Below are positions 34,256 through 43,233 of a stretch of 64,000 bases of DNA, one piece after another. Under the pieces are notes generated by a model. That model worked only from the letters and a program-made list of their open reading frames with translations, was not told where the DNA came from and ran no database searches. Source of the stretch: Woronichinia naegeliana WA131 (GTDB taxonomy: Bacteria > Cyanobacteriota > Cyanobacteriia > Cyanobacteriales > Microcystaceae); contig CP073041.1 in NCBI GenBank assembly GCA_025370055.1, positions 5,984,272 to 6,048,271 on the forward strand, given 5' to 3'. A program made the translations under genes and the position numbers. The number at the start of each line of letters is the position of its first letter. Within the stretch, counting starts at the first letter, position 1.

Positions 34256-34735
34256 ATGAATTCTATACGGATTGGTAATGGTTATGATATTCACCGTCTG
34301 GTGGCAGGACGGGATTTGATTTTGGGCGGAGTTAAGATTGCTCATCATCTCGGTTTGTTGGGCCATAGTGATGCTGATGTGCTGACCCATGCCATTATGG
34401 ACGCTCTCTTAGGAGCCTTAAGTTTAGGAGATATTGGACATTATTTTCCGCCAACCGATCCCCAATGGGCTGGAGCCGATAGTCTAAAACTGTTAGCTCA
34501 GGTAAATCAGCTTGTGCAAGACCAAGGATGGCAGATCGGCAATCTCGATACGGTCATTGTCGCAGAACAACCTAAATTAAAACCCCATCTCCCAGCCATG
34601 CGAGAGAAACTCAGTCAGGTTTTAAGCCTAGAACCTGATCAGATTGGTATTAAAGCGACCACCAATGAAAACCTAGGCCCAGTAGGGCGTGAAGAAGGAA
34701 TTGCGGCCTATAGTGTGGTGTTGCTCGTCAAATAA
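34256..34735 (+). CDS. ispF: 2-C-methyl-D-erythritol 2,4-cyclodiphosphate synthase
   Basis: 159 residues, full length. [24 protein letters not shown], then [29 protein letters not shown] contain the zinc ligands (DxH and the second His) and the family signature. [25 protein letters not shown] closes it. It performs the fifth step of the MEP isoprenoid pathway. It is divergent from ureF with only 34 bp between starts. Confidence 0.96.
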   Translation: MNSIRIGNGYDIHRLVAGRDLILGGVKIAHHLGLLGHSDADVLTHAIMDALLGALSLGDIGHYFPPTDPQWAGADSLKLLAQVNQLVQDQGWQIGNLDTVIVAEQPKLKPHLPAMREKLSQVLSLEPDQIGIKATTNENLGPVGREEGIAAYSVVLLVK

Positions 34736-34767
34736 CTTTTCCCTCGGCTGTAATGTCCCCAAGAAAA

Positions 34768-34810
34768 ACCCCTGGTCGTCTTTCCGTGTTTCGACACCAG
34801 GGGCTTTTTG
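34768..34810 (+). terminator. Intrinsic terminator after ispF
   Basis: ACCCCTGGT and ACCAGGGG flank a loop (GTCGTC..CGAC can extend the pairing), followed by CTTTTTG. An A-run on the other side would let it work from both directions. Confidence 0.85.
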
Positions 34811-35235
34811 TTTACTCCTCACACACTGCTCTAATATACCGCAAGGTGTAGAAATCCGCATCTATTAAGGGTGACGCTTTTCCGTTTGTCCAATATTGGC
34901 TTGTTTTGTCATGAAAACTTGATATTTGCGGTTTGACCACTGAGCGTGATCGCTCCGGCTAACACCGAACCCAGTTTATGTCATGAAATCATGATATTAG
35001 ATCCCCTAAGATCCTTAATAATTCGTTGAAAGGCTTGAAATTAGCGGATATAACCCTTGACGTTAAGGGGTAAGAGAATGTTACATAAGGTTAAGCAAAT
35101 GATCCCCGCCCTCGGCGATCGCGCAACTCCAAAAAAAAGGAAAGTTAATAAGACAGTTACTTCATTCAACCCTTGGGTTTGTTTAACCTGTCTTCTGTAC
35201 TACTAGGAGTTCTAAATGATTGGAGAGTTTATCTC
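34811..35235. other. Long upstream region of the DUF4912 gene
   Basis: 425 bases with no convincing gene. TGTCATGAAA followed by a TGATAT sequence occurs at about 34910 and 34979. This may be a regulatory repeat or part of a structured leader. GGAG lies 13 bp before the preferred start at 35236. Confidence 0.4.
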
Positions 35236-36675
35236 ATGACCCAGGAACGTCCACTTCTCGAAGAAATGACGCTGCGACAATTGCGGCGGGTTGCTAGTGA
35301 ATACAATATTTCACGATATAGCCGGATGCGTAAATCCCAATTACTGGCTTCTATCGAACAAGCAATTCAAGAAAACAATCAAAACAAAACCTTTTTAACG
35401 AATACTAATCACTCTCAGGAGGAAAAAGCTGTGGAAGCATCAAAATTTGAATTGGGCCAGGATGACAAATTTGGCGGTCCTTTCACTTCTGTTGATGAAA
35501 ATTTAGGCGATTTTCCAGGCGGCTACGGCGAAAGCAGGATTGTGTTGATGCCTCGTGACCCTCAATGGGCCTATGCCTACTGGGATATTCCCAATGAACA
35601 GAAAAATGCTTTACGTAGTCAGGGTGGCCAGCAATTAGCCCTACGTCTCTATGATGTCACCGATGTTAATCTCAACTATCAAAGTCCCCATAGCGTTCAG
35701 GAATATCTCTGTGACGAGTTAGCACGAGAATGGTATTTGCCGATCCCGGTCAGCGATCGCGACTATGCCGTTGATATTGGTTATCGCACCTTTGATGGTC
35801 GTTGGTTGGTGTTAGCTCGTTCCATTCCCGTTCGTATTCCGCCTGTCTATCCCTCTGATTGGGTAGAAGATGTGTTTATCACAGTTAACTGGGATGAAGA
35901 ACTGAAAGGAAGAACCCTCTATAACTTAGTTCCCCCCAGTAAGCGGGCAGTGGGTGTCGGTAATGCGATTCACGATCAAGTTTATGATCTGGCTCAATCT
36001 GCTGAAGCCCAACGGATGGCAGGTTCACTCTATGGCTCCATGCAACAAGTGCCCGGCTCCATCCAACACGTAGCTGGTTCAGTTCAACACGTAGCGGGTT
36101 CCATCCAACAGGTCGCTGGCTCCATCCAACACGTAGCCGGTTCAGTTCAACAAGTTCCTAGTTATATGCAGCACGTAGCCGGTTCAGTTCAACCGATTCC
36201 CAGTTGGATGCAGCACGTAGCCGGTTCAGTCCAACACGTAGCCGGTTCTATTCAGCACGAACAAGCTCTTAGCTCCTACATTTTCCCCTCTGGTGTCGGG
36301 ATGTGGGCTGCCCCCAATGTATCGGGTCTAAATATGTCAGGGATCGGCTTAACGGCTTCTGGTGCAGGCTTTATGGCTTCTGAAGCTCCCATTCGTCCTC
36401 GTCAGTTCTGGTTAGTCGCCGATGCAGAACTCATTGTTTATGGTGCAACAGAACCTGATGCCACTGTGACGATCGGTGGTCGTCCCATTAAACTCAATCC
36501 CGATGGCACTTTCCGCTTCCAAATGTCCTTCCAAGATGGCTTAATTGACTATCCGATTATGGCAGTAGCAGCTGATGGTGAACAGACTCGTTCCATTCAC
36601 ATGAAGTTTAACCGTGAAACGCCTTCCCGTCGTACCAATACCAAGGAAGAGGCGGTTTTAGAATGGCCTGTTTAG
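35236..36675 (+). CDS. DUF4912 protein with Rho-N-like head and 7-residue repeats
   Basis: 479 residues from the ATG at 35236, chosen because GGAG precedes it and the 21 residues upstream add nothing conserved. An N-terminal SAP/Rho-N-like helix pair (TLRQLRRVASEYNISRYSRMRKSQLLASIEQAI) is followed by DUF4912 (RDPQWAYAYWDIPNEQKNALR...LRLYDVTDVN, then ALDV-type strands). A low-complexity part with 11 heptapeptides of the form GS[IVM]QHVA comes next. The end is a small beta domain (ELIVYGATEPDATVTIGGRPIKLNPDGTFRFQMSF). Function is unknown; nucleic-acid binding through the head is only suggested. Confidence 0.75.
   Translation: MTQERPLLEEMTLRQLRRVASEYNISRYSRMRKSQLLASIEQAIQENNQNKTFLTNTNHSQEEKAVEASKFELGQDDKFGGPFTSVDENLGDFPGGYGESRIVLMPRDPQWAYAYWDIPNEQKNALRSQGGQQLALRLYDVTDVNLNYQSPHSVQEYLCDELAREWYLPIPVSDRDYAVDIGYRTFDGRWLVLARSIPVRIPPVYPSDWVEDVFITVNWDEELKGRTLYNLVPPSKRAVGVGNAIHDQVYDLAQSAEAQRMAGSLYGSMQQVPGSIQHVAGSVQHVAGSIQQVAGSIQHVAGSVQQVPSYMQHVAGSVQPIPSWMQHVAGSVQHVAGSIQHEQALSSYIFPSGVGMWAAPNVSGLNMSGIGLTASGAGFMASEAPIRPRQFWLVADAELIVYGATEPDATVTIGGRPIKLNPDGTFRFQMSFQDGLIDYPIMAVAADGEQTRSIHMKFNRETPSRRTNTKEEAVLEWPV
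36034..36264 (+). repeat. 21-bp coding tandem repeats, 11 units
   Basis: Eleven in-frame 21-bp units encode heptads such as GSIQHVA, GSVQHVA, GSIQQVA, SYMQHVA and SWMQHVA. Several units are nearly identical in DNA (CACGTAGCCGGTTCAGT), so copy number probably varies between strains. Confidence 0.9.
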
Positions 36676-36720
36676 AAAAAGTACGCTGAAAAATGTACTT
36701 ACAAAGATTGCCAACCCAGT

Positions 36721-36753
36721 TTCCCTGATAGTTTTTGTCAGGGGATTTTTTTT
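36721..36753 (+). terminator. Intrinsic terminator after the DUF4912 gene
   Basis: TTCCCTGA, a T-rich loop, then TCAGGGGA followed by eight T residues, 45 bp after the stop codon. Confidence 0.85.
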
Positions 36754-36906
36754 GTAATTTTTTTATAGAATTTTTAGCATTTATGGCAATTTTCATGGTG
36801 GTGAGGTACATTTTGAGGGTTCAAACCTTGAACCCCTACCAACCCCTTCCGTAGAGGGTTCAAACCTTGAACGGGTGCGACCTTTAGTTGATAAAAGCTG
36901 TTGTAA

Positions 36907-37845
36907 TCAGGGTTCTACAGGGAACCCATATTGATCAAGTTTTGCCCAAAATTGACTCCATCGTTCCTTGGTCAATACCAAAGCTCGTAGGCTCAAAATA
37001 ATTCCTGCTCCTTTTTCCTTCCATCGCATCCCTGAACAACATAATCGTTGTTTGACCAACGTCTTACAAGCTGCTTCCGTAACACCTGAACCAATCGGAT
37101 ACTTTTTCTCTAAGTATTCAGCATAATCCATTTGATGCTGATGATTCTCGTAATAAGTAATCGCCGCTTGTAGTTTCTCGGTAAGATTCTTAGAATGACT
37201 TTTTTCTTCTTTGACTTCTTTCATCAGATTTAGCAGTTCTCCTGCTTTTCCTTTTTCATGCTTGAGTTCTCGACAATTTTCAGTCAACCATTCTTTTTGT
37301 TTTGACACGGTATTCGGATGCAACGCTTCTGCCAAGGCACCTAAGTAACCAGAGGCATGATAGAAATCTAATATCTGTTCTTCCGTTTGCTTTTCTAAAA
37401 ACTTCCAATTTGATTCTGCCCCGTCTGCTATCCCGACCAATGTTGCCTCTGGATAACGGTTTTTCGCTCGCTCAATTTCTCTTTCTAATCTTTCTAGAAA
37501 ACTCTTTTTTCCATACTCTGGTGCCGCACCTAGATAGATTGTAGGTTGACGTTCGCCTTCACTATCGTATAGGGAAACGGTTCCCACCATTGCTTCACGG
37601 TAGCCATCCTCACACATCAGCATACAGGTTCCATCTAATCCTATTCCCACTGTTGCAATTTGGCTATCCTCCTTGGGCGGGGCATAACTCCACGCTTCTT
37701 CTTTTGCCTGTACCACACTTCCTACTGCTTCACTCAATCTTTGGATATAGGATAGCGCTACTTTTCTACCATGATTTTCTAATAAATCATTTTTCACCTC
37801 TTTGCCTGCCATCCCTGACATTTTTGAGGATACCTGTTTTGCCAA
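36907..37845 (-). CDS. ISKra4-family transposase, catalytic ORF (copy A)
   Basis: 312 residues. IATVGIGLDGTCMLM, ATLVGIADGAESNWKFLE, ILDFYHASGYLGALAEALHP and YPIGSGVTEAACKTLVKQRL are characteristic of ISKra4 DDE transposases. It overlaps the upstream ORF by 59 bp in the +1 frame, so a complete transposase probably needs frameshifting. It is identical to copy B at protein level. Confidence 0.88.
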   Translation of the reverse strand: MAKQVSSKMSGMAGKEVKNDLLENHGRKVALSYIQRLSEAVGSVVQAKEEAWSYAPPKEDSQIATVGIGLDGTCMLMCEDGYREAMVGTVSLYDSEGERQPTIYLGAAPEYGKKSFLERLEREIERAKNRYPEATLVGIADGAESNWKFLEKQTEEQILDFYHASGYLGALAEALHPNTVSKQKEWLTENCRELKHEKGKAGELLNLMKEVKEEKSHSKNLTEKLQAAITYYENHQHQMDYAEYLEKKYPIGSGVTEAACKTLVKQRLCCSGMRWKEKGAGIILSLRALVLTKERWSQFWAKLDQYGFPVEP

Positions 37846-38215
37846 TAATGGCGTTGATGTTATGATTATCCTTGCTTCTCTTTCTAAGGGGCAATACGTT
37901 TTTCCTCAAAGGTGAACGCTGATATACATGACGATTCACTATAACCTCACCATAAGGTGTTTGATATTCTTTCGGTTGCTCTCCCTTACTCTTCCAGATT
38001 TCTTCACCGATTTTTAAGGGTGAACCATCTGTATCTAAATATTTCAAGGCTTCTTTGCTGGCGATGCAACCTACTTCGTTTAAGCCTTTTTGAATATTTA
38101 TTTCTGTATCCAACATTGAACGACTGAGTTCTAATGTTAGTTCTATTTTTATCTTTGAACCCTCTACATTAATTAGTTTTGCTGTCATCATTGTTTCCTC
38201 TTTGTCACTTTTCAT
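37787..38215 (-). CDS. ISKra4-family transposase, N-terminal ORF (copy A)
   Basis: 142 residues (MKSDKEETMMTAKLINVEGSKIKIELTLELSRSMLDTEI...). It contains the DGSPLKIGEEIWKSKGEQPKEYQTPYGEVIVNRHVYQ segment that forms the N-terminus of single-ORF relatives. It runs into the catalytic ORF around a CTCAAAAATG stretch. Identical in copies B and C. Confidence 0.85.
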   Translation of the reverse strand: MKSDKEETMMTAKLINVEGSKIKIELTLELSRSMLDTEINIQKGLNEVGCIASKEALKYLDTDGSPLKIGEEIWKSKGEQPKEYQTPYGEVIVNRHVYQRSPLRKNVLPLRKRSKDNHNINAIIGKTGILKNVRDGRQRGEK

Positions 38216-38443
38216 CCCATGTTAACACTTTTCTTTTCCTTCATCAACTAAAGGTCACACCCCCTTGAACCCCTACCAACCCCTTCCGTAGTAAGGCTTA
38301 CGCCCAAATCCTAACTATAGCGTTTTGCGATTTAGTGAGCCCTCTATAAATTTTGCTAACAAGGAGCTTAAGCCTCTTGCCTGTACCTCGTCTTTCTAAA
38401 AATTGCTATAGTCCATATCTGGCAAAATATTGATCTGGAAAAA

Positions 38444-38953
38444 ATGAATGGTTTTATCTGGAGTATTTTTTTAGGGGTTTGGTTAAGCCGATCGCTTTTT
38501 CTGACAGAATTTTCTCCTCGGTTATTCAGCACATTGCCTGATCTTCTCACTCAGATTTCTGCTCAAACCAGCTTTGAGGATCGGTTGATCGAAGGGATGG
38601 ATCGCGGAATGCAAGGAGATTATGGAGGGGCGATCACTATTTTTTCTCGTCTGATTCGTGAATATCCCCATGCTGCTGAGGCCTACTACAATCGAGGTCT
38701 GGCTAAACAGAAATTGGGCGATCAAAAAGGCGCGATCGCGGACTATAACCGAGCGATTAAACTCGACCAGAAACTAACAGAGGCTTATCAAGCCAGAGGC
38801 CTACTCAAACAAGAACAGAACAAATTTACGGAAGCATTGCAGGATTTACAACAAGCAGCAAAACTCTATCAAGCTCAAAATAATACAACCAGTTATGAGG
38901 CTCTACAACCTAAAATTCAGGAATTACTTATCCTGAAGAAACAAGAAAAATGA
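38444..38953 (+). CDS. Secreted or membrane-anchored TPR protein
   Basis: 169 residues. The N-terminus (MNGFIWSIFLGVWLSRSLFL) is a signal or anchor segment. From ~55 on there are about three TPRs (GDYGGAITIFSRLIREYPHAAEAYYNRGLAKQKLGDQKGAIADYNRAIKLDQKLTEAYQARG). It lies between inverted ISKra4 copies A and B. Its stop codon is 3 bp from the end of copy B, so its native 3' surroundings are lost. The coding sequence itself looks complete. Function is unknown. Confidence 0.75.
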   Translation: MNGFIWSIFLGVWLSRSLFLTEFSPRLFSTLPDLLTQISAQTSFEDRLIEGMDRGMQGDYGGAITIFSRLIREYPHAAEAYYNRGLAKQKLGDQKGAIADYNRAIKLDQKLTEAYQARGLLKQEQNKFTEALQDLQQAAKLYQAQNNTTSYEALQPKIQELLILKKQEK

Positions 38954-39003
38954 CTTGGGTGTGACCTTTAGTTGATGAAGGAAAAGAAAAGTGTTAACAT
39001 GGG

Positions 39004-39432
39004 ATGAAAAGTGACAAAGAGGAAACAATGATGACAGCAAAACTAATTAATGTAGAGGGTTCAAAGATAAAAATAGAACTAACATTAGAACTCAGTCGTT
39101 CAATGTTGGATACAGAAATAAATATTCAAAAAGGCTTAAACGAAGTAGGTTGCATCGCCAGCAAAGAAGCCTTGAAATATTTAGATACAGATGGTTCACC
39201 CTTAAAAATCGGTGAAGAAATCTGGAAGAGTAAGGGAGAGCAACCGAAAGAATATCAAACACCTTATGGTGAGGTTATAGTGAATCGTCATGTATATCAG
39301 CGTTCACCTTTGAGGAAAAACGTATTGCCCCTTAGAAAGAGAAGCAAGGATAATCATAACATCAACGCCATTATTGGCAAAACAGGTATCCTCAAAAATG
39401 TCAGGGATGGCAGGCAAAGAGGTGAAAAATGA
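39004..39432 (+). CDS. ISKra4-family transposase, N-terminal ORF (copy B)
   Basis: 142 residues, identical in sequence to the copy A frame at 37787-38215. It starts about 47 bp inside the element end and overlaps the next frame by 59 bp. Confidence 0.85.
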   Translation: MKSDKEETMMTAKLINVEGSKIKIELTLELSRSMLDTEINIQKGLNEVGCIASKEALKYLDTDGSPLKIGEEIWKSKGEQPKEYQTPYGEVIVNRHVYQRSPLRKNVLPLRKRSKDNHNINAIIGKTGILKNVRDGRQRGEK

Positions 39433-40312
39433 TTTATTAGAAAATCATGGTAGAAAAGTAGCGCTATCCTATATCCAAAGATTGAGTGAAGCAGTAGGAA
39501 GTGTGGTACAGGCAAAAGAAGAAGCGTGGAGTTATGCCCCGCCCAAGGAGGATAGCCAAATTGCAACAGTGGGAATAGGATTAGATGGAACCTGTATGCT
39601 GATGTGTGAGGATGGCTACCGTGAAGCAATGGTGGGAACCGTTTCCCTATACGATAGTGAAGGCGAACGTCAACCTACAATCTATCTAGGTGCGGCACCA
39701 GAGTATGGAAAAAAGAGTTTTCTAGAAAGATTAGAAAGAGAAATTGAGCGAGCGAAAAACCGTTATCCAGAGGCAACATTGGTCGGGATAGCAGACGGGG
39801 CAGAATCAAATTGGAAGTTTTTAGAAAAGCAAACGGAAGAACAGATATTAGATTTCTATCATGCCTCTGGTTACTTAGGTGCCTTGGCAGAAGCGTTGCA
39901 TCCTAATACCGTGTCAAAACAAAAAGAATGGTTGACTGAAAATTGTCGAGAACTCAAGCATGAAAAAGGAAAAGCAGGAGAACTGCTAAATCTGATGAAA
40001 GAAGTCAAAGAAGAAAAAAGTCATTCTAAGAATCTTACCGAGAAACTACAAGCGGCGATTACTTATTACGAGAATCATCAGCATCAAATGGATTATGCTG
40101 AATACTTAGAGAAAAAGTATCCGATTGGTTCAGGTGTTACGGAAGCAGCTTGTAAGACGTTGGTCAAACAACGATTATGTTGTTCAGGGATGCGATGGAA
40201 GGAAAAAGGAGCAGGAATTATTTTGAGCCTACGAGCTTTGGTATTGACGAAGGAACGATGGAGTCAATTTTGGGCAAAACTTGATCAATATGGGTTCCCT
40301 GTAGAACCCTGA
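39374..40312 (+). CDS. ISKra4-family transposase, catalytic ORF (copy B)
   Basis: 312 residues, identical to copy A. It carries the GLDGT, IADGAESNW and YPIGSGVTEAACK segments of the DDE domain. A +1 shift from the preceding frame is needed for a full-length product. Confidence 0.88.
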   Translation: MAKQVSSKMSGMAGKEVKNDLLENHGRKVALSYIQRLSEAVGSVVQAKEEAWSYAPPKEDSQIATVGIGLDGTCMLMCEDGYREAMVGTVSLYDSEGERQPTIYLGAAPEYGKKSFLERLEREIERAKNRYPEATLVGIADGAESNWKFLEKQTEEQILDFYHASGYLGALAEALHPNTVSKQKEWLTENCRELKHEKGKAGELLNLMKEVKEEKSHSKNLTEKLQAAITYYENHQHQMDYAEYLEKKYPIGSGVTEAACKTLVKQRLCCSGMRWKEKGAGIILSLRALVLTKERWSQFWAKLDQYGFPVEP

Positions 40313-40346
40313 TTACAACAGCTTTTATCAACTAAAGGTCGCACCC

Positions 40347-41335
40347 TCTTCGATTGTCCATCGTCTTCGATATAAATCACAGACCTCTTCGGCGGACAGT
40401 TGTTCGGGAGACAACACATTTGTTAAATACTGATACCAGATTGTTCCCCATAATACTGAGACTAATCTCACCGGATGCTTGCAAGGATTAGAACGGTAAT
40501 TTCCCATAATGATAATCTCATCTCTGTAATGACTACCTTGAGACAATACTTGTTTGGTTTTGTAAGATGTACCCGCTCTAAATCTGGTTAGAAAAAACTT
40601 TTTAGCTTCTGTTAACAAATCAAACCACACAAAGCTAAAAAATCCCATATCTACGAGAATTAAACCATTTTCTGGTAATTTAGCTGCCAATTCTTCACAC
40701 CATATTTTATCATTTGATTTATCATTTTCTGTGTACCATAAAGTAACGGGTCTTTGGGTAAAGGCTTCCACTACCATCATTATTTTACCCCCCAATTTAC
40801 TCTTTTCTTCTTTACTTATTTTCATATTTTTCCTTATCTGCTCTAGCGTTTAGCCATCTGCTATCCACACTGCACTAAACTTTTCTCTTATTTTTTCCCA
40901 TTTTTCTCCTACTTGGAGCTTCTTCCCTTTTTCGGCTGCTTTTTCTAACACTTCTTTTAGTAATATTGCAAATATTTCGGCTGGCACATTCATCATTCTT
41001 TTTGATACTGCCTGTTTGCTTACTTTTAATGATGCTACCCATAGCAATCCCTCTTCCTCTAACAGTCTTACCGCTTCACTTATACCCGCTATTTGACGAT
41101 ACACTATACTTAACACTAATGCCACCATTACTGGTAAATTTAACACCCTATCTCTCATCATCTTCTCATGAGTTCCCTGTAAATATTTTAATGGTGTAAA
41201 CATTGTGGGTTCTAGTAATTCAAACAACTCTTTTGTTATTTCAGGGATTTCTACCCCTGGCTGATTTGTCTTACGACGTAAGTCTGGGTTTCCTTTTCTC
41301 CGAGGATGTTGTCTTGCCATTTGTTTTTTGCTCAC
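40347..41335 (-). pseudogene. IS4-type transposase, broken
   Basis: The minus-strand frame starts MSKKQMARQHPRRKGNPDL and runs 161 codons to a TAA at 40850-40852. It resumes in the same frame (...LGGKIMMVVEAFTQRPVTLWYTEND..., ILVDMGFFSFVWFDLLTEAKKFFLTRFR, ending CDLYRRRWTIEE) until it is cut by IS copy B at 40347. The IS4-like YRRRWxIE segment is present, and the C-terminal tail after it is lost. Nonsense mutation plus truncation make it dead. Confidence 0.85.
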
Positions 41336-41390
41336 TTTTTTATATACTAACCTTTTTTTCAGCCTACTCTTACTTCTGCCTGCTTTTAGG

Positions 41391-41617
41391 CTAATCTTTT
41401 GTGAGTAGGCATTTTGGCTTAAGTTGACACCAATGGAGACGGATACGAGCCTCAGCCGTCGTGAATTGCCAATCTACCGACTTTTGGAAATGATTGCGCT
41501 GAGTGTACCAAGCCGTTGTTTCTTGCTCTAAAGTTTCCCGATCTGGAATTCGACGAGCTAGGCATTGCCGAGTCATTGCGGACAGCTCGTTTTCAGCAAT
41601 ATTAAGCCAACTGCCAT
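41391..41617 (-). pseudogene. IS630-type transposase, C-terminal fragment
   Basis: Bases ~41434-41617 nearly match 41883-42070 and encode ENELSAMTRQCLARRIPDRETLEQETTAWYTQRN. The match breaks after the codons for RIRL. The right border CAACTGCCAT (41608-41617) is the same 10 bp that begins the fragment at 47837. This piece and the 47.8-50.4 kb piece are therefore the two halves of one element, split by the block 41618-47836. Confidence 0.8.
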
Positions 41618-42102
41618 TAGGGCGAACGCATCTTAAATTTTCTCCCCGTAAAACCTGAAGAAGATAATCTTCGTCCCAACCAGCACGCAGTCGCTTACCC
41701 TATAATACCGAGTTTTAGTTTCTTCTCCGTATGTGAGCAAGTTCAGAGCAGGGCAAACGCATCTAAATTCTAGACTCCTTATCTGATAAGACTTTCAGCG
41801 TTTCATAAAAAATCAATCATGATCTCGGAAACCCTTATCCAGCCTACTGGTCTGTCAATTTTCTATTTGTGGATAAAGACGCTTGAGACGGATACGAGCC
41901 TCAGCCGTCGTGAATTGCCAATCTACCGACTTTTGGGAATGATTGCGCTGAGTGTACCAAGCCGTTGTTTCTTGCTCTAAAGTTTCCCGATCTGGAATTC
42001 GACGAGCTAGGCATTGCCGAGTCATTGCGGACAGCTCGTTTTCAGCAATATTAAGCCAACTGCCATGTTTTGGGGTATGGTGAATTTCCAACCGTTCGAC
42101 TA

Positions 42103-43233
42103 TACTGAACACGGTCACAAGTTGCGAATTTTAAAAATAAGAGATAATATAGTAAAAATAGAAAAAGTAGTCAAGAGGCTGAGAAATGATTAAGTTAGAA
42201 TTTACGGAAGAAGACAAAAGACTGTTGTCTTACGGTCGGTTTAATCACCCGCATCCTAGAGTACAGCTAAAGATGGAAGTTTTATGGTTAAAAAGTCAGG
42301 GATTATCTCATCAAAAAATTGCTCAATTCGCAGGAGTTTCAGTAAATACGGTGACAAGCTATATCCGTGATTATCAAGAGGGCGGGATAGAAAAACTAAA
42401 AGAAATAAAATTTAATCGCCCGAAAAGCGAGTTAACAGAGCATCAAGGGAAAATTGAGGCATATTTTGAGTCAAATCCACCAGCAAGAATAAATGAAGCA
42501 GTAAAAAGAATAGAAGAATTAACGGGAATAAAAAGAAGTCCAACGCAAGTCAGAAAATTTTTAAAGTCAATAGGAATGAGGTTTCTAAAGGTGGGAACAT
42601 TTGCATCAAAAGCAGATGTAGAAGCTCAGGATAGCTATAGAGAAAAAGAACTAGAACCAAGGCTAGAAGAGGCAAAAGCAGGAAAAAGGGCAGTTTTCTT
42701 TGTAGATGCCTCTCATTTTGTAATGGGAGCATTTGTAAATTTTATATGGTGCTTCAAGAGGATTTTTATTAAGTCACGATCAGGGAGAAAACGTTTTAAT
42801 GTGTTAGGAGCATTAAATGCAATTACCCATGAAGTAATTATGGTAACGAACAGTTCTTATATTACGGGAACTCAGGTTTGTGAACTCCTAGAAAAGATAG
42901 CAGAATTAGGACTATTAATACCGATTACGTTGGTATTAGACAATGCTCGTTATCAAAAATGCCGAATTGTGCAGGAGTTGGCAGAATCATTAGGAATAGA
43001 GTTACTGTACTTACCTCCTTATTCTCCTAACTTGAATTTAATTGAAAGACTGTGGAAGTTTGTGAAAAAGAAGTGTTTATACGCAAAATATTATGAAGAT
43101 TTTACGCAGTTTTCTGCAGCAATTTCAGGATGTCTTGAAGATGCTAACGTAAAATATAAGGAGGAGCTTGATTCTTTGCTCACCTTACGATTTCAACGCT
43201 TTGATAAATCTCAGATTATGAACGTTTGAAGTA
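42103..43233 (+). mobile_element. Intact IS630-family insertion sequence (1131 bp)
   Basis: Terminal inverted repeats begin TACTGAACACG at the left and TACTTCAAACG when read inward from the right. TA is duplicated at 42101-42102 and 43234-43235. The uninterrupted target (CGACTAGACGACGAG) survives at about 47877, confirming insertion at a TA. This copy looks capable of moving. Confidence 0.92.
42186..43229 (+). CDS. IS630-family transposase
   Basis: 347 residues, single frame. N-terminal HTH: LKSQGLSHQKIAQFAGVSVNTVTSYIRDYQEGG. A winged region is followed by the DDE domain: VFFVDASHFV, ITLVLDNARYQKC and LPPYSPNLNLIERLWKFVKKK. It has no disruption, unlike most transposases around it. Its ATG is 83 bp from the left end of the element. 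Confidence 0.92.
   Translation: MIKLEFTEEDKRLLSYGRFNHPHPRVQLKMEVLWLKSQGLSHQKIAQFAGVSVNTVTSYIRDYQEGGIEKLKEIKFNRPKSELTEHQGKIEAYFESNPPARINEAVKRIEELTGIKRSPTQVRKFLKSIGMRFLKVGTFASKADVEAQDSYREKELEPRLEEAKAGKRAVFFVDASHFVMGAFVNFIWCFKRIFIKSRSGRKRFNVLGALNAITHEVIMVTNSSYITGTQVCELLEKIAELGLLIPITLVLDNARYQKCRIVQELAESLGIELLYLPPYSPNLNLIERLWKFVKKKCLYAKYYEDFTQFSAAISGCLEDANVKYKEELDSLLTLRFQRFDKSQIMNV

Larger units (their letters stand above)
36873..38262 (-). mobile_element. ISKra4-type insertion sequence, copy A (1390 bp)
   Basis: Ends are GGGTGCGACCTTTAGTTGAT at the left and the matching inverse ending GGTCACACCC at the right. Flanking 8-bp direct repeats CCTTGAAC (36865-36872 and 38263-38270) are a clean target duplication, so this copy transposed in and has not rearranged. 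It encodes two overlapping transposase frames on the minus strand. Two further 1390-bp copies lie at 38957 and 48419. Confidence 0.92.
36816..38291. repeat. 39-bp direct repeat split by an IS
   Basis: A unit beginning AGGGTTCAAACCTTGAAC and ending CCCTTCCGTAG occupies 36816-36854. It restarts at 36855 and resumes at 38271-38291, after the ISKra4-type insertion. AGGGTTCAAACCTTGAAC contains an internal inverted repeat (GTTCAAACCTTGAAC). Confidence 0.8.
38957..40346 (+). mobile_element. ISKra4-type insertion sequence, copy B (1390 bp)
   Basis: Same ends as copy A (GGGTGTGACC...GGTCGCACCC) and same length, in opposite orientation. The 8-bp flanks differ (AATGACTT at the left, TCTTCGAT at the right), so a deletion or rearrangement has removed one original flank. 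Its right side cuts an IS4-type transposase gene. Confidence 0.9.

Noticed and set aside
36873-40346. Composite transposon formed by ISKra4 copies A and B carrying the TPR gene
   Set aside because: Copy A has its own 8-bp target duplication on both sides, so it inserted independently; the outer flanks of A and B do not match.
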